A stretch of 64,000 nucleotides of DNA from contig NC_085888.1 in the NCBI RefSeq assembly GCF_035222375.1, positions 62,001 through 126,000 of the forward strand, in the 5' to 3' direction. Position 1 is the first letter of the stretch. The number at the start of each line of letters is the position of its first letter. A model generated the notes under the pieces. The model made no database searches. It saw only the letters and a program-made list of their open reading frames with translations, and had not been told where the DNA came from. Source of the stretch: Podospora pseudocomata. Lineage: Eukaryota; Ascomycota; Sordariomycetes; Sordariales; Podosporaceae. Shown piece by piece: positions 12,358 to 22,438 of the stretch. Position numbers and translations under genes: made by a program.

Positions 12358-13575
12358 TTAGAAACCATGCTTTCTCAGGAACTTGACAGTATCTGCCATC
12401 AACTGCTCCGCAGTATCATGATACAAGATGAGATGCCCCGTTTCTGGATACACCTTCACATCATACCCCGTCGCCTCTGGAAACTTCCTATACAGATCCC
12501 AAGGCTGATGTTTGCAGTACTGCCCGCCACAGAATGTCGAGTCCTCTTTTGAATTTTGTTAGCACGGTGAATCAATCACGTCGTTCAGAGCAAACTCACG
12601 ATCTCCGATGCCCAAAAACACAGGGCCTCTGTACTCTGGCGCGTCAACAAGGTGATAGGTAAATGTGATCGCCGCTCCCAGACTGTCGAAGTCTCTCGTC
12701 AACCAGTCGTACTCGACAATATCCTCTTCATAGCTCCCCGCAAAGCAGGCAGCCCTCCTTCCCTCCCTGTTGGCCTGGGTCTGGTAGTACGGCTCCAAAT
12801 GTCCCCACTTCTCGGGGTCAATTTGCTGAGCTGGCCCTTGCAGCCCAGCCAGGAAGGCGGGATAGATCCATGTCGCGTCCCAAGAGATGCCATGCAGTAC
12901 TACAGCGTCAGAATCATCCGGATGCTGTAGGGCAAGGGAGTTCGCAACAATGGCACCGATGCTGAAGCCTACGAGAGCGACCTTGTCCCATTGTCGGTCG
13001 CCAACCACGCTTGTCTCCTTGAGCTGTCGAATAACGGAGTGGGCTGTCTCGACGTAGACTTGGGTCTGCGATTCGAGCAATCCGTCGGGAAAGGAACTGT
13101 TGCCGTTACCTGGGAGGTCGATGGACAGAGTGGGGTAGCCCTCGACTTGCGTCATGCGGCGCACCCAGGAATAGGATTCGGGTTTGTAGGCCACGTCCCA
13201 CATGTTTTTGTTGAAGGTCGCGCCGTGAATTAAAAGTTGGATCGTGTCTGAGGCGGCCACAGAGCTAGCGGGCTCGCAGTACCGGGCAGAAATGTTGTAA
13301 GTGTTGGTCACGAGGACTTGGCGTGTAGCAAGGGCGTAGAGAACCTCGGCCGAATATGCCGAGGTCTCAAAGTCATGGTGAGGGACGGTCGAGGTTACTG
13401 GAACGCTGAGACTAAGATCGTGACATGTTGGTTGTTGCAGGGAGCGGATGGCCGAGGCCAGCATCAGAGGAGTGCGGCGCATGGCTGGTGTGAAGTGGGC
13501 ACGATAGGGGTTCAGGGGTATTGTGGGTAAGGTTGGTCGTGCTTCAGGGTTAGGGTGGCAGCGGTTGAACAGCAA
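12358..13575 (-). CDS. Alpha/beta hydrolase fold protein
   Basis: Predicted serine hydrolase; substrate unknown. Exons 13575-12600 and 12545-12358 join in phase at GIGDQDSTFCGGQYC, giving about 387 residues. The oxyanion-hole HG motif is in LLIHGATFNKNMWD, the nucleophile elbow is GFSIGA, the acid is probably in the GIGDQD segment and the His lies in YPETGHLILYH close to the end. An internal Met (MRRTPLMLASAIRS) could be the real start and would give a more hydrophobic N-terminus. The intron placement is supported by recovering the catalytic His in the second exon. The fold assignment is firm; the reaction is not. Confidence 0.85.
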
Positions 13576-14206
13576 GTGTCTTCTTCGGCAATTCCAGCGT
13601 GTTTACGGCGTGGGTTTAATACGAGTTGTGCTTTCATCATTGATTGTACGGGCTGGCATCAACGAGCATTGGACCGGAGTTCTGTGGTGGTTCTATTGAT
13701 CATCGCATTCCCCTGAACGGGGATAACGAGACCCTGCGGCGGTCTTTACAGGACCCGACACCCTGGGTCAGGGTAAGTCCGACAATTTTGATGTCATGTT
13801 GCATACCAGGCGTTGCCGATCCTGCAGGTCCCTCATCCAGCCGCCCTGGGGCAAGACATTCCTCCCTCTCTCACGCACCAAGATGAAAAAACAGGGAGAC
13901 ATGCTGGGCGCCAAGTGTCCGTCTTGATTCTATGCAATCCCCAGGGAACTTGGGAACTTTCCCGCTGAAATGAAAAATGGGGGGAAGGGTCTTCGATGAT
14001 GCCAACACTAGCTACATGTAGCCAATAGCACAATTTTCGAGCAGCACAGAAATTTGACTCACAGCTCAAATCAAAGGCGCCAAGAGCACATGCAAAACCA
14101 GAATTTTGTTTGCTTTAACCTGGGAAGCCGTGGTTCCTCCTCTGCATCTAATGTTGAAGCTTTTCAAGTACATGATAACCAATCCATCATCCCGCTCTCC
14201 AGTCGC
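13576..14206. other. Intergenic, no gene recognised
   Basis: About 630 bases upstream of the hydrolase gene (minus) and downstream of the next minus-strand gene. No domain, RNA gene or repeat was recognised. Confidence 0.45.
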
Positions 14207-14890
14207 CTACAAATCAGAGTGAAGTGTGTTGTCGCCCTCCCCAACCGCATCATTGCCAGCATCTATCTCTTCTACAATCTCGTGATGTGGAATCTTTCCA
14301 TCCTTGAAATAAAAATCACTGACCAATGTCCCTTCCGACCACCATGCCGTCTGTTTGCCAAGGGTTCCAACGCTAAAGAAGACATCTCCTGCCCCTACCC
14401 TCAGGCATTTGCCGCTAGGCACTCGCAAATCTCCTGCATTACCGTTAGCGAAAAGGCCATGGTAAGAGTGTGCAAAGAACGTACCAATACCTGCACTCAT
14501 CAAGATTAAGCTCGGCTCCGGAGCCGGATGAGCAGGCATGTAGCTGTCCCCATGAAAAATATACTGATATGCTTTATCAAAACCCCCCTCCCAGTGCAGC
14601 CGAATGGCATTGTCAATATCGATGTCGGTCAAATCCGGATCAACGGTATCGATGGACCAACACTCGAGAGTGTTCTCCCATTCTCCCGTTGTGGTGTTCT
14701 TGGCTTGTGTCAATGCTGGCAGAATCACTTTGCTGGGGTGGGCAGACTTTGGGCAGCGAATCTGGCAGTCGGCGGTCTCGAGACCGTGGCGGTCGAACTG
14801 AGGGACGTGCCGAGTCCCGTGAAGGGCAGCAGCCACCAGGGGGAGGCAGGCAATAAGGATGGACTGCATCTGGGCGCTTTTGGCAAACAT
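14207..14890 (-). CDS. Small secreted protein of unknown function
   Basis: Single exon, up to 227 residues. A signal-peptide-like N-terminus is seen best from the second Met (MQSILIACLPLVAAALHG). The mature part begins with a His/Arg-rich stretch and a CQIRCPKS motif, then continues as a compact, non-repetitive domain containing LHWEGGFDKAYQYIFHGD and WWSEGTLVSDFYF. Few Cys are present (about four). The many aromatic and Gly residues suggest an all-beta, possibly cupin-like fold, but this is inference. It is divergent from the secreted FAD oxidase at 15.4 kb with about 500 bases between the start codons, so co-regulation is possible. I do not recognise the family. Confidence 0.7.
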   Translation of the reverse strand: MFAKSAQMQSILIACLPLVAAALHGTRHVPQFDRHGLETADCQIRCPKSAHPSKVILPALTQAKNTTTGEWENTLECWSIDTVDPDLTDIDIDNAIRLHWEGGFDKAYQYIFHGDSYMPAHPAPEPSLILMSAGIGTFFAHSYHGLFANGNAGDLRVPSGKCLRVGAGDVFFSVGTLGKQTAWWSEGTLVSDFYFKDGKIPHHEIVEEIDAGNDAVGEGDNTLHSDL

Positions 14891-15394
14891 CGTTGGAATA
14901 GTTTGGTAAAGGTCGGTGGTACGGCAGAACTATGACCGAATAGCTGTATGAAGGGACTGAGACTTGTTCAAAATAGGTCAAGTGGCTTGCGATTTACAGG
15001 CACCAAACTGCGGTTGTGTTTGGATCCTTCGGAGCTTTTGAGCGCCGCATTTGTGCATGAAATACGGCTGGTTGATATTTGAAACCCAAGTCCTGTATCC
15101 AGGGTTTTGGTGAGAAAAGAGTATCGGTGATGGAATTCTCTGTACTCCGGTCCAAATCTGCAGCAGGTCGAGCATCGTATATAAAGTGGCCCCGGCCAAG
15201 AATATGAACGAGAATCATGTTGTTCTGTCGTGTCATGATCAGCACCCTGCCAATCATAACAGTCGGTCTTAATCCCTAATTCCGCTGTCTTTTTCCTTGG
15301 TTTGAGACGGGGTCTTTTTACTACCACTGCATTGTGCAAGGCGTTGCGTCAGCGTACCTACCTACCTACCTATTCTTTCATACCTTTTGCCAAG
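14891..15394. promoter_or_regulatory. Divergent promoter region with TATA-like box
   Basis: Region between two divergent genes for secreted proteins. A good TATA match (TATATAAA, 15178-15185) lies about 210 bases before the oxidase ATG. A CCTACCTACCTACC pyrimidine tract (about 15358-15371) sits just upstream of that start codon. Function is inferred from position only. Confidence 0.45.
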
Positions 15395-17230
15395 ATGGCT
15401 CGCTGTCGGGCATTGCTACAGCTCGGTGCAACAGCGGCAGCCCTCTGGAGCTATTCGGTGTTGCCACTCTTGATGGTTACTGCAGCGCCAACTCCCGAAT
15501 GTGTACGTCTGCTTCCGTGCAGCACAGTTCTCGGAGATAGGGGTTAACATCTTTACAGTGCGCGCTTCTTGCCCAAGCCTTTCCTGGTGATGTCTCGCCT
15601 CGAGGCACTGATGTGTGGACGTTTGAGAATGAAGACTTCTGGTGTAAGTTTGACTTGGTTGATCTAGCCCCAACCCTTGACCAGTATATCTGACACTTGC
15701 TTCAAGCTGCCACTGAAATTCGTAACCCATCTTGTGTCTTCCTGCCAGACTCAACCGAAAAGGTTGCGCAGGCAGTTGGCCTTTTTGTGGCCAACGAATG
15801 CCGCTTCTCCATCAAGGGAGGAGGCCACAGCGCAATCCCCCAAGCCGCAAACATCGACGATGGTGTCCTCATGCCCATGAAGCTTCTCAACACGACCGAG
15901 GTAGACTTGGAAGCCGGTTCCATACGTGCAGGAATGGGCCTGTTGATGAGAGACATCTACCAAGCCCTTGACCCTCACAATCTGACTGCTATGATTGGCC
16001 GCTATGAGAAGGTCGGCATGGGCCTCACTGTTGGAGCTGGCATCTCGTACTTCTTCAACCGGGAAGGCTTTGCGGTGGACAATGTCCTCAACTACGAGGT
16101 TGTTCTGGCAAACGGCTCAATTGTGAACGCCAACCAAACGAGTCACCCCGATCTTTTCAGGGCCCTCAAAGGTGGCAACAACAACTTTGGCGTGGTCACG
16201 CATGCCACCCTGAGAACAGTGGAGACTGAAGGTGCAGTGTACGGTGGTGTGGTGGTATGTTGAAAACTTGACGCTTTTCATGTCCAGTGACTCTAATAAC
16301 GCTCTGCCAGTACTATCCGGAGTCTTCAATTCCCCAAGTGACGGACCAAATTTACGACTACCACACCCGCCAAGCCGTCGAGGATACTCTCACCCACGTT
16401 CTACCTCAGTATGGCTACAATGGAACGTCAAACGAATCCATCGCATTTTGCCCAGTAATTTACAATCGGGCTGTTGACGAGCTGCCAGAGATCATGCGCG
16501 GATGGGTCGACACACCATACACCCAGAGCACGTTGAAGAAGAGACCATACGCCGATCTAGCGTTTGAACTTCATGACGGTTTCCCCGATCGTCAAGTCCA
16601 AGAGCAGCGTGTCTTCACTGTCTACGCCGATGCCGACTTGTATCGCGACGTGTGGGCCGCATATCACAGCTGGCTCCAACAATGGCAACACATCCCTGGG
16701 CTTTATGGCCTGCATGTTGTGATGCCCATCACTCAGAACTCGCTGGTGGCCAGCTATTCGAAAAGCTCAAATGTCTTGGGGCTGAATGACAATCTGACCA
16801 ATAATCAAACTTTGGGAGGTATGACCTGGCTCCTGCTTCGACGAATATTCAGATGTAGTAATGCTGACTTGTGGCAGTGCTGTACTTTGGTTTGACAATG
16901 GACAGCATGGATGACACGGCCGAAATTCTCCCCGCCCATGCAGAGTTTGTTCAGTCCATGATCGATCTTGCCAAATCGCGAAACCTATGGCATCCGTACA
17001 TGTAAGCTTGTCCTGCCGGCTGTCTACCTAGGTATCTCAAAGATCAATGTGCTGACCTCACCTCTCCCAGCATGCTAACATACTCTGGCTGGGATCAACC
17101 TGCTATCGCAAGCTATGGTCCAGAGAATGTCGCCTTTCTTTACGAGGTACAAGCCGCTTATGACCCAACCCATGTTTTCCAGAGATTGGTCCCCGGAGGA
17201 CAAAAGTTGCCCGAACCTGGGTCTTGGTAG
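15395..17230 (+). CDS. Secreted FAD-linked oxidase, berberine-bridge-like (PCMH fold)
   Basis: Flavin oxidase of the FAD_binding_4/BBE group; these oxidise sugars, alcohols or secondary-metabolite intermediates with O2. Six exons join in phase: 15395-15502, 15559-15643, 15707-16254, 16311-16818, 16878-17001 and 17071-17230, giving 510 residues. An N-terminal hydrophobic segment (LLQLGATAAALWSYSVLPLL) precedes a Cys pair. The covalent-FAD His is in the loop IKGGGHSAIPQAAN. The region where bicovalent members carry a Cys (GRYEKVGMGLTVGAG) has none, so a single covalent bond is predicted. The C-terminal BBE strand is seen near the end, in YDPTHVFQRLVPGGQK. Substrate is unknown. Confidence 0.92.
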
Positions 17231-17732
17231 ATATAGCCATCAGCATGGAGAACCGGTAGGATATAGTTGGACGTTCGGAATCTGTACCTTAATTTTATCG
17301 TCTTCCCCGCTAGACAAGAATAGAGAGACGGACATGCCTTCATTGGCAGGCATTAGACACGGCCGTTCGCCATTGATTTTGATGTTTGTGGTGGCTTGAT
17401 CAATGATGACAGCGCTGGTTACTGGCAATTGCAAATGAAGACTGACGTCGGAGAGTGAAAGGGAGGCACGGTCTCTCGGGTGATCCGATCTGATCATGCG
17501 ATAAGGACATGACCCGAGTGTTTCTGACGGCCAGCACCTCCACTTTGACGCTGACGATACGTCACAGCACCGTAACAACGCGCCGAGTCAAAGCGTACAC
17601 AGATGTATAATTTTGCCAGTTCTCTCCCGACAGCCTCTTAACGCTGACTTTCCTTCTGTCACCACACCATCCTGTCGTGGTAGCTACTTAAATCAGGCTC
17701 ATTCTCAAATCAGATCTGCAAAACAAACCAAG
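17231..17732. other. Intergenic, no gene recognised
   Basis: About 500 bases between the FAD oxidase stop and the next ATG on the same strand. No gene or RNA is seen; it should contain the oxidase 3' end and the promoter of the 17.7 kb gene. Confidence 0.45.
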
Positions 17733-18394
17733 ATGCCAATTCCCAAGCCTCAAGTTCCGCGAACCTTCTACCGATCCTCATCGGCTCGCTATGTTTCCTC
17801 CACCTCCGCCCGGTTGGCTACCGCAACCTCTCCATCCTCGCGATCCAACATCAATGACCCTCGTGGCGGAGCTCCAGTCGACGACATTGATCTCGTCTTC
17901 GACTACCCGACCTCGCAACAGGCCTCCCCGTCGACGAGCCCTCCCTCCCTCGAGTCCTCAGGTTTGAGTGCCTCCAGCATTTCGGGAGGCGCGTACACGG
18001 GTCGCGGGTTCGACATGGACGAGACTATCATGTCGGCCCAGGAGACGGTAGGGCAGGTAAAGGACAAGATGGGCGATGTGATGCATACCAGCAAGGCGAC
18101 CATCAAGAGAGTCGACAAGGAGATGGGTTACCCAGATAATAACGTAATGTAAGTCGGGTGTTCTGTGGAAAGGTGATTGTGGCGATGCTGATGTGTGATA
18201 GCTATGCCGGTCTGGGAGCTCTTGGACTTGCAGCACTGTATGTTACCCTCCGTGAACCTGGCGTCACGGAGGAGGTACGTCGACGGGATCCCACCCTAGA
18301 TGCTCGACGCGGCATGCACAACGTCAAGCATGACTTGCCCGCCCACGCGCCGTTGGAGAACAAGGTGGAGAAGATGATTGGCCGTACTGGTTAA
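17733..18394 (+). CDS. Small predicted mitochondrial membrane protein, unknown function
   Basis: Exons 17733-18148 and 18202-18394 join in phase to 202 residues. The N-terminus (MPIPKPQVPRTFYRSSSARY) is rich in Arg and Ser and lacks acidic residues, as expected of a mitochondrial presequence. A Ser/Pro-rich disordered middle is followed by an amphipathic stretch (AQETVGQVKDKMGDVMHTSK) resembling LEA-type or apolipoprotein-like helices. One short hydrophobic segment, YAGLGALGLAALYVTL, lies after the intron. The C-terminus is charged and ends in KMIGRTG. No named family is recognised; localisation is inferred from composition only. Confidence 0.75.
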
Positions 18395-18572
18395 TACTGT
18401 CAGCCATGTCTGGTGCAAAGACTGTAATGTTCATGGGAGGAAATGGGCGAGACCAAAAGTGAGCTGCCGCGAAGGCCAGTCTGTATGTAAATTGGAGCGC
18501 AAAGAAACGTACCGCAAACCCTTCCAACAGTATTTTGGCAGGCAACTCTGGTCTCGCGCATGATGGATGCAT

Positions 18573-19567
18573 TCATTCCCCAAGGCCCTTTTCGTCGAGG
18601 GCTGGCAGTTGGGCTCCCAGAACAGCCAGCCTGTCGGCTTGATCATTGCCATAATCCCCAGAGTGTCCAACAACTTTGGTCAAGATGGTAATGGTACCCT
18701 TTGCCTCCCGATCCTCCATCAGGTCCCGGATAGCTTTGACCAAGTCGGCGTTTTTGACAGGGGTACCACCTGCTGTTTTCCACCCTTTCTTCACCCAAGA
18801 GACATACCACTTGGTGACGCAGTCGATTGAATACTGGCTATCAGTACGAATATCGATTGGCGAATCGAGGTCGACGAGCTGAAGAGCTCGAAGGATGGCT
18901 GTGAGCTCCGCACGCTGATTCGTTTGCAGTGGGCCGGCGAGGCGCTCCGAGACGTTGCGTGGGTCGTCTGCACCGAACCAAACACCAACTCCGCCGCAAG
19001 CGCCTGCTTTTCCGTTACCAGGCGGCGCGCCGTCTGTGTATACCATCGTTATCTTACCGTCAGTGCTGGGCGCCTTTGACTTTTTCCTGGGTAGCACAAC
19101 CTCCTCCTCCTCATCGATCTCAAGCCCACGTTTGCGTGTGGGCTGAGATTTAGCAGACTGAGCTTGGTTGGATCCAGCTGGGTAGGCCCCGAGATAATCC
19201 TCCGCCTCAGCACGCGTGTCGAACTTTCGAAAGACTGGTCTCGTGAACCCAGTCGTTTGCATCTGCGCGCTGTCCCAATCTGTGTATACACCGGGCTTGT
19301 GTCCCCGAGCCACGGCATAGAACCGAGTGATTTTACCGGGGGCCGCAGGCGCACCATCCACCCATGCTGCTGCTTCATCGCGCGAGAGGAAGCTCTTGTC
19401 TGGTGAACCTGGGGATTAGCAAGGCAGATGGGGTGATCTGGACGTTGAGGAAGCTTACGGACAGCACCACTAACGGCGATCACCTTTTGGCATTCTTCCC
19501 ACGACTCGTAAACACCAGGCTCGATGCCGACTCGGACACCGTAGAACTTCTTGGGTTTGGGTGGCAT
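18573..19567 (-). CDS. rnh1: Ribonuclease H1 with two hybrid-binding domains
   Basis: Endonuclease that cuts the RNA strand of RNA:DNA hybrids, clearing R-loops and primers in nucleus and mitochondria. Exons 19567-19459 and 19408-18573 join in phase to 314 residues. Two N-terminal hybrid-binding (Cauli_VI-like) domains are visible, KFYGVRVGIEPGVYESWEEC and RFYAVARGHKPGVYTDWDSA. A basic linker (RKRGLEID, LPRKKSK) could carry nuclear localisation. The catalytic residues are in MVYTDGA, NQRAELTAIL, RTDSQYSIDC and HSGDYGNDQADRLA, giving the complete D-E-D-D set plus the His loop. Length and order match fungal RNase H1. Confidence 0.95.
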
Positions 19568-21489
19568 TCTGAAGCAAGCTATTGCGATGGGTGGTGGATG
19601 CAAACGAATCAAGGCCGCCAACAGTCCGGTGCGATATCTGGCTTTGGACCCGCGATTGCGAGTCAGAAATGCGAGGTTTGGCAGAGTGGTATCAGCATTA
19701 ACTGAGTGTCCTGGATAAGTAGGTACGTGAGGCTCGCCGTCAAATTGCTGCCTGCCTATACTAGACGGGGTGGCTTGGAAGCGCGACGCGGCACGGGGTC
19801 ACGGGACGATAAGTGGAAGATACCGCAAGCGATAAGAGACAACAGACTTTCTGCTTACCTAATTATCATTCCATACTACCAAAGTAAACTTGTTTGATCT
19901 TTCCTCCACCACAGGAATACTGTGGAGGGAGCACATATAGATCATTCTCAGCCCTAGTATACCATGCTAAGTACCTAGTATCATAACCTCAAGACCCCGA
20001 GCAGTCTTAAGCTAGTACCGTTCCTGTATGCCTGAATTGAGAGAGGGGCTAAAAGCTACTCATGTAAAGTGCAAAAGATTTAACGTTACTCGGCAAACAA
20101 AAAGACTAGACATGAATCCGCGATTTTGACGCGTGACCTACCAGACTGCAGCCGGTTGCTCCACCCCCAATTAGCTACTCGTCCTTGGCTAGTTATTATC
20201 TTGTTCGATGGAATACTCGCAGCAACAATCAAGTCTAGAAGGAGACCTTTTCCGAGGTTGATATTTACCTGTGCAGCATCCATTAGTACTGCCCGCAAGA
20301 TGAACACATTGTTCACAATGTCTCTCGACAAGGTCCTGCCATGCGTCCTCCAATGGTCATGTCAGATAGGATCATCGTGAAGGGGACGGGGGTGGTTGCA
20401 ATGCAAGTACGGAACGTAGGCGTCTTGATCGGATTGTCTTCCATCGGGCATGGCTATGTGGATCGGCGCTTCAATATGTCGAAAAGGGCGTTTTCAGGCG
20501 TCTGAGAGCAACAGAATGACTTCACGGTGCAGGTTCAGGGCAATTTATATCCTTTAGTGCCAGGAAATAACCTAGATGGGTCCCTTGAGACCTTGCACCG
20601 TATTTCGGACGTGACATCAAAGACCCGTCCAATCTTCTGCAATGTAAGACGGGCTTCAAACAGGTCATATTCATATTTCTTCATCTGTCTTATCTCTACG
20701 CCTTCATGCATGCAGCTCATGGGACTGGACTTGGCTGCAGCCGATGTGCTTGAAGGGCGACCGTCGCAAGAAACTGAATACTACTCGGTGAGCGGGTGTC
20801 CGTTTGCCAACGGCACCCCCATGAAGGGGATTAAACGGTGGAACAACGCGAGTCTTTGCAACAATGGCATCATTCGACAACGGGGACATATTGTGGTCCG
20901 TACCTCCAATGAAAGTTGATTTCATATCTGCGCTACACGACTAGTTCATGGGCATTATGAGTCGACAGCCCAAGCTGGGCCATCTGTCCGCAAAGCAGAG
21001 ATGAGAATGGCGGCAGAAAGGGCTCGCTCCAACTAGCTATCATGTCTCTTTGCCTTAGTTCGCGGTTTCATGCCCGGATGAATCTCCAGTGTTGACATTC
21101 GTCCTGTAAAGAGGCTCTGGATCATTCACCACCCAAACTCGAGTGAAATCTCGAAAAGGACAAGATCGGCATGTTGATAACACAGAACCAGGGACGGGGC
21201 AGACTTTGCATGAGATTCGGCAGGTATAGCAAGGTTACGGCGCAGGTCCGTCGGGACCGGAGTACGGCAAGGTGGGAGGGTGGCATCGAGATGGAACAGG
21301 GGAAGGTCCGTGCCGCCAGAGGCTGGTATAAGGAACGTATTTGAGATTGACTTCAATCACTCATTGCAGGGCACGTCCGAGAATACGCGTGCCATTTCAT
21401 CCAATCTTGACATAACACCTTCCAAGCCCTTCTGATACTTGGCGTTAGAAAAGCGGGCGTTATCTTTTGATTCCCAAAACAGCGACAGC
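19568..21489. other. Gene-poor intergenic stretch
   Basis: About 1.9 kb without a convincing gene. Short open frames such as 20527-20919 show no domain or splice-consistent extension. A few TAGGTA/TACCTA motifs lie at about 19715 and 19970. The rnh1 promoter must be at the left end. Confidence 0.45.
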
Positions 21490-22438
21490 ATGTCCTCGTC
21501 CACGTCCGCCCCGCTAACATCAACAAGGCCGGTGTGGCTAGTGACCGGCGCATCTTCTGGACTCGGTCTAGAGGTGGCAATTGAGGCAGCAAAACTGGCG
21601 ACGGTTGTTGCTATTGGTCGGGATCATCACGGACTTGAACTCGCAGCGAACGCAGGATGTCGCACGGTTGAGTTAGACCTGCGTGCCTCGGCTGAGCACA
21701 TTTCCTCTGTCATTGCCGACATCATCAAGACAACGGGCCGAGTGGACGTTTTGGTGAATGCGGCTGGTTATATCCTTGAAGGTGCAGTGGAAGAGACAAG
21801 GTCCGTTTTCATCAGCCTGGCCCCTGTTCGGCCCCCTTTTACCCCTCTTCGTCATTTTTTGTCCGATGCTGACAGCAGACAGTGATGCTGAGCTTGAAGA
21901 TATCTTCCTCACCAACGTTTTTGCCCCCATTCGTCTCGCGCGTGCAGTGCTCCCCCACATGCGGCGTACAGGGGCTGGTGTCATCTTCAACGTGGCCGGA
22001 ATCGGCGGATTCAGTGGCAGTCCAAATGCAGGAGCATATTGCTCTTCCAAAGCAGCATTGGCTACGTTCACTGAGGCTCTGCAGAGAGAGACAGGCCCAT
22101 TGGGGATTCGTGTGTGCCTAGTTCAGCTTGGACATTTTAGAACTGCATTCTTGAAAGCCGGACACAGGCTTCACACTGCGCAGCGCATTGTTGACTACGA
22201 CCCAGTGCTAGACCCACTGCGGAAGGCTTTCAACGGGTTGGACGGACACCAACCCGGTGACCCTGGGAAGGCCGCAAGAGCGTTGGTCCACATTGCAAGC
22301 TTAGATGCAGATAGCATTCCTACGCTGCTCGCCCTGGGGTCCGACGTAGTTCCTGCGGAGTTGAGTGCCCACGAAGCCAAACGACAAGCATTCTTGGCAC
22401 ACGATACATGGACCAACAGCATGGGGTTTGACGCCTGA
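21490..22438 (+). CDS. Short-chain dehydrogenase/reductase (classical SDR)
   Basis: NAD(P)-dependent oxidoreductase with unknown substrate. Exons 21490-21800 and 21883-22438 join in phase at VEETSDAELEDIF, giving 288 residues. The Rossmann glycine motif is WLVTGASSGLGLE, the structural motif is VLVNAAGYI and the catalytic pair is in GAYCSSKAAL. The position normally held by the catalytic Ser, 13 residues before the Tyr, appears to be Gly (FNVAGIGGFSG). The end includes a substrate-loop region around FRTAFLKAGHRLHT. It stands alone in a gene-poor region. The fold is clear; activity is less certain because of the Ser change. Confidence 0.88.

Noticed and set aside
20527-20919. Possible gene of 130 codons
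   Set aside because: No domain, no signal peptide and no consistent splice extension; conflicting frames occur on the other strand.
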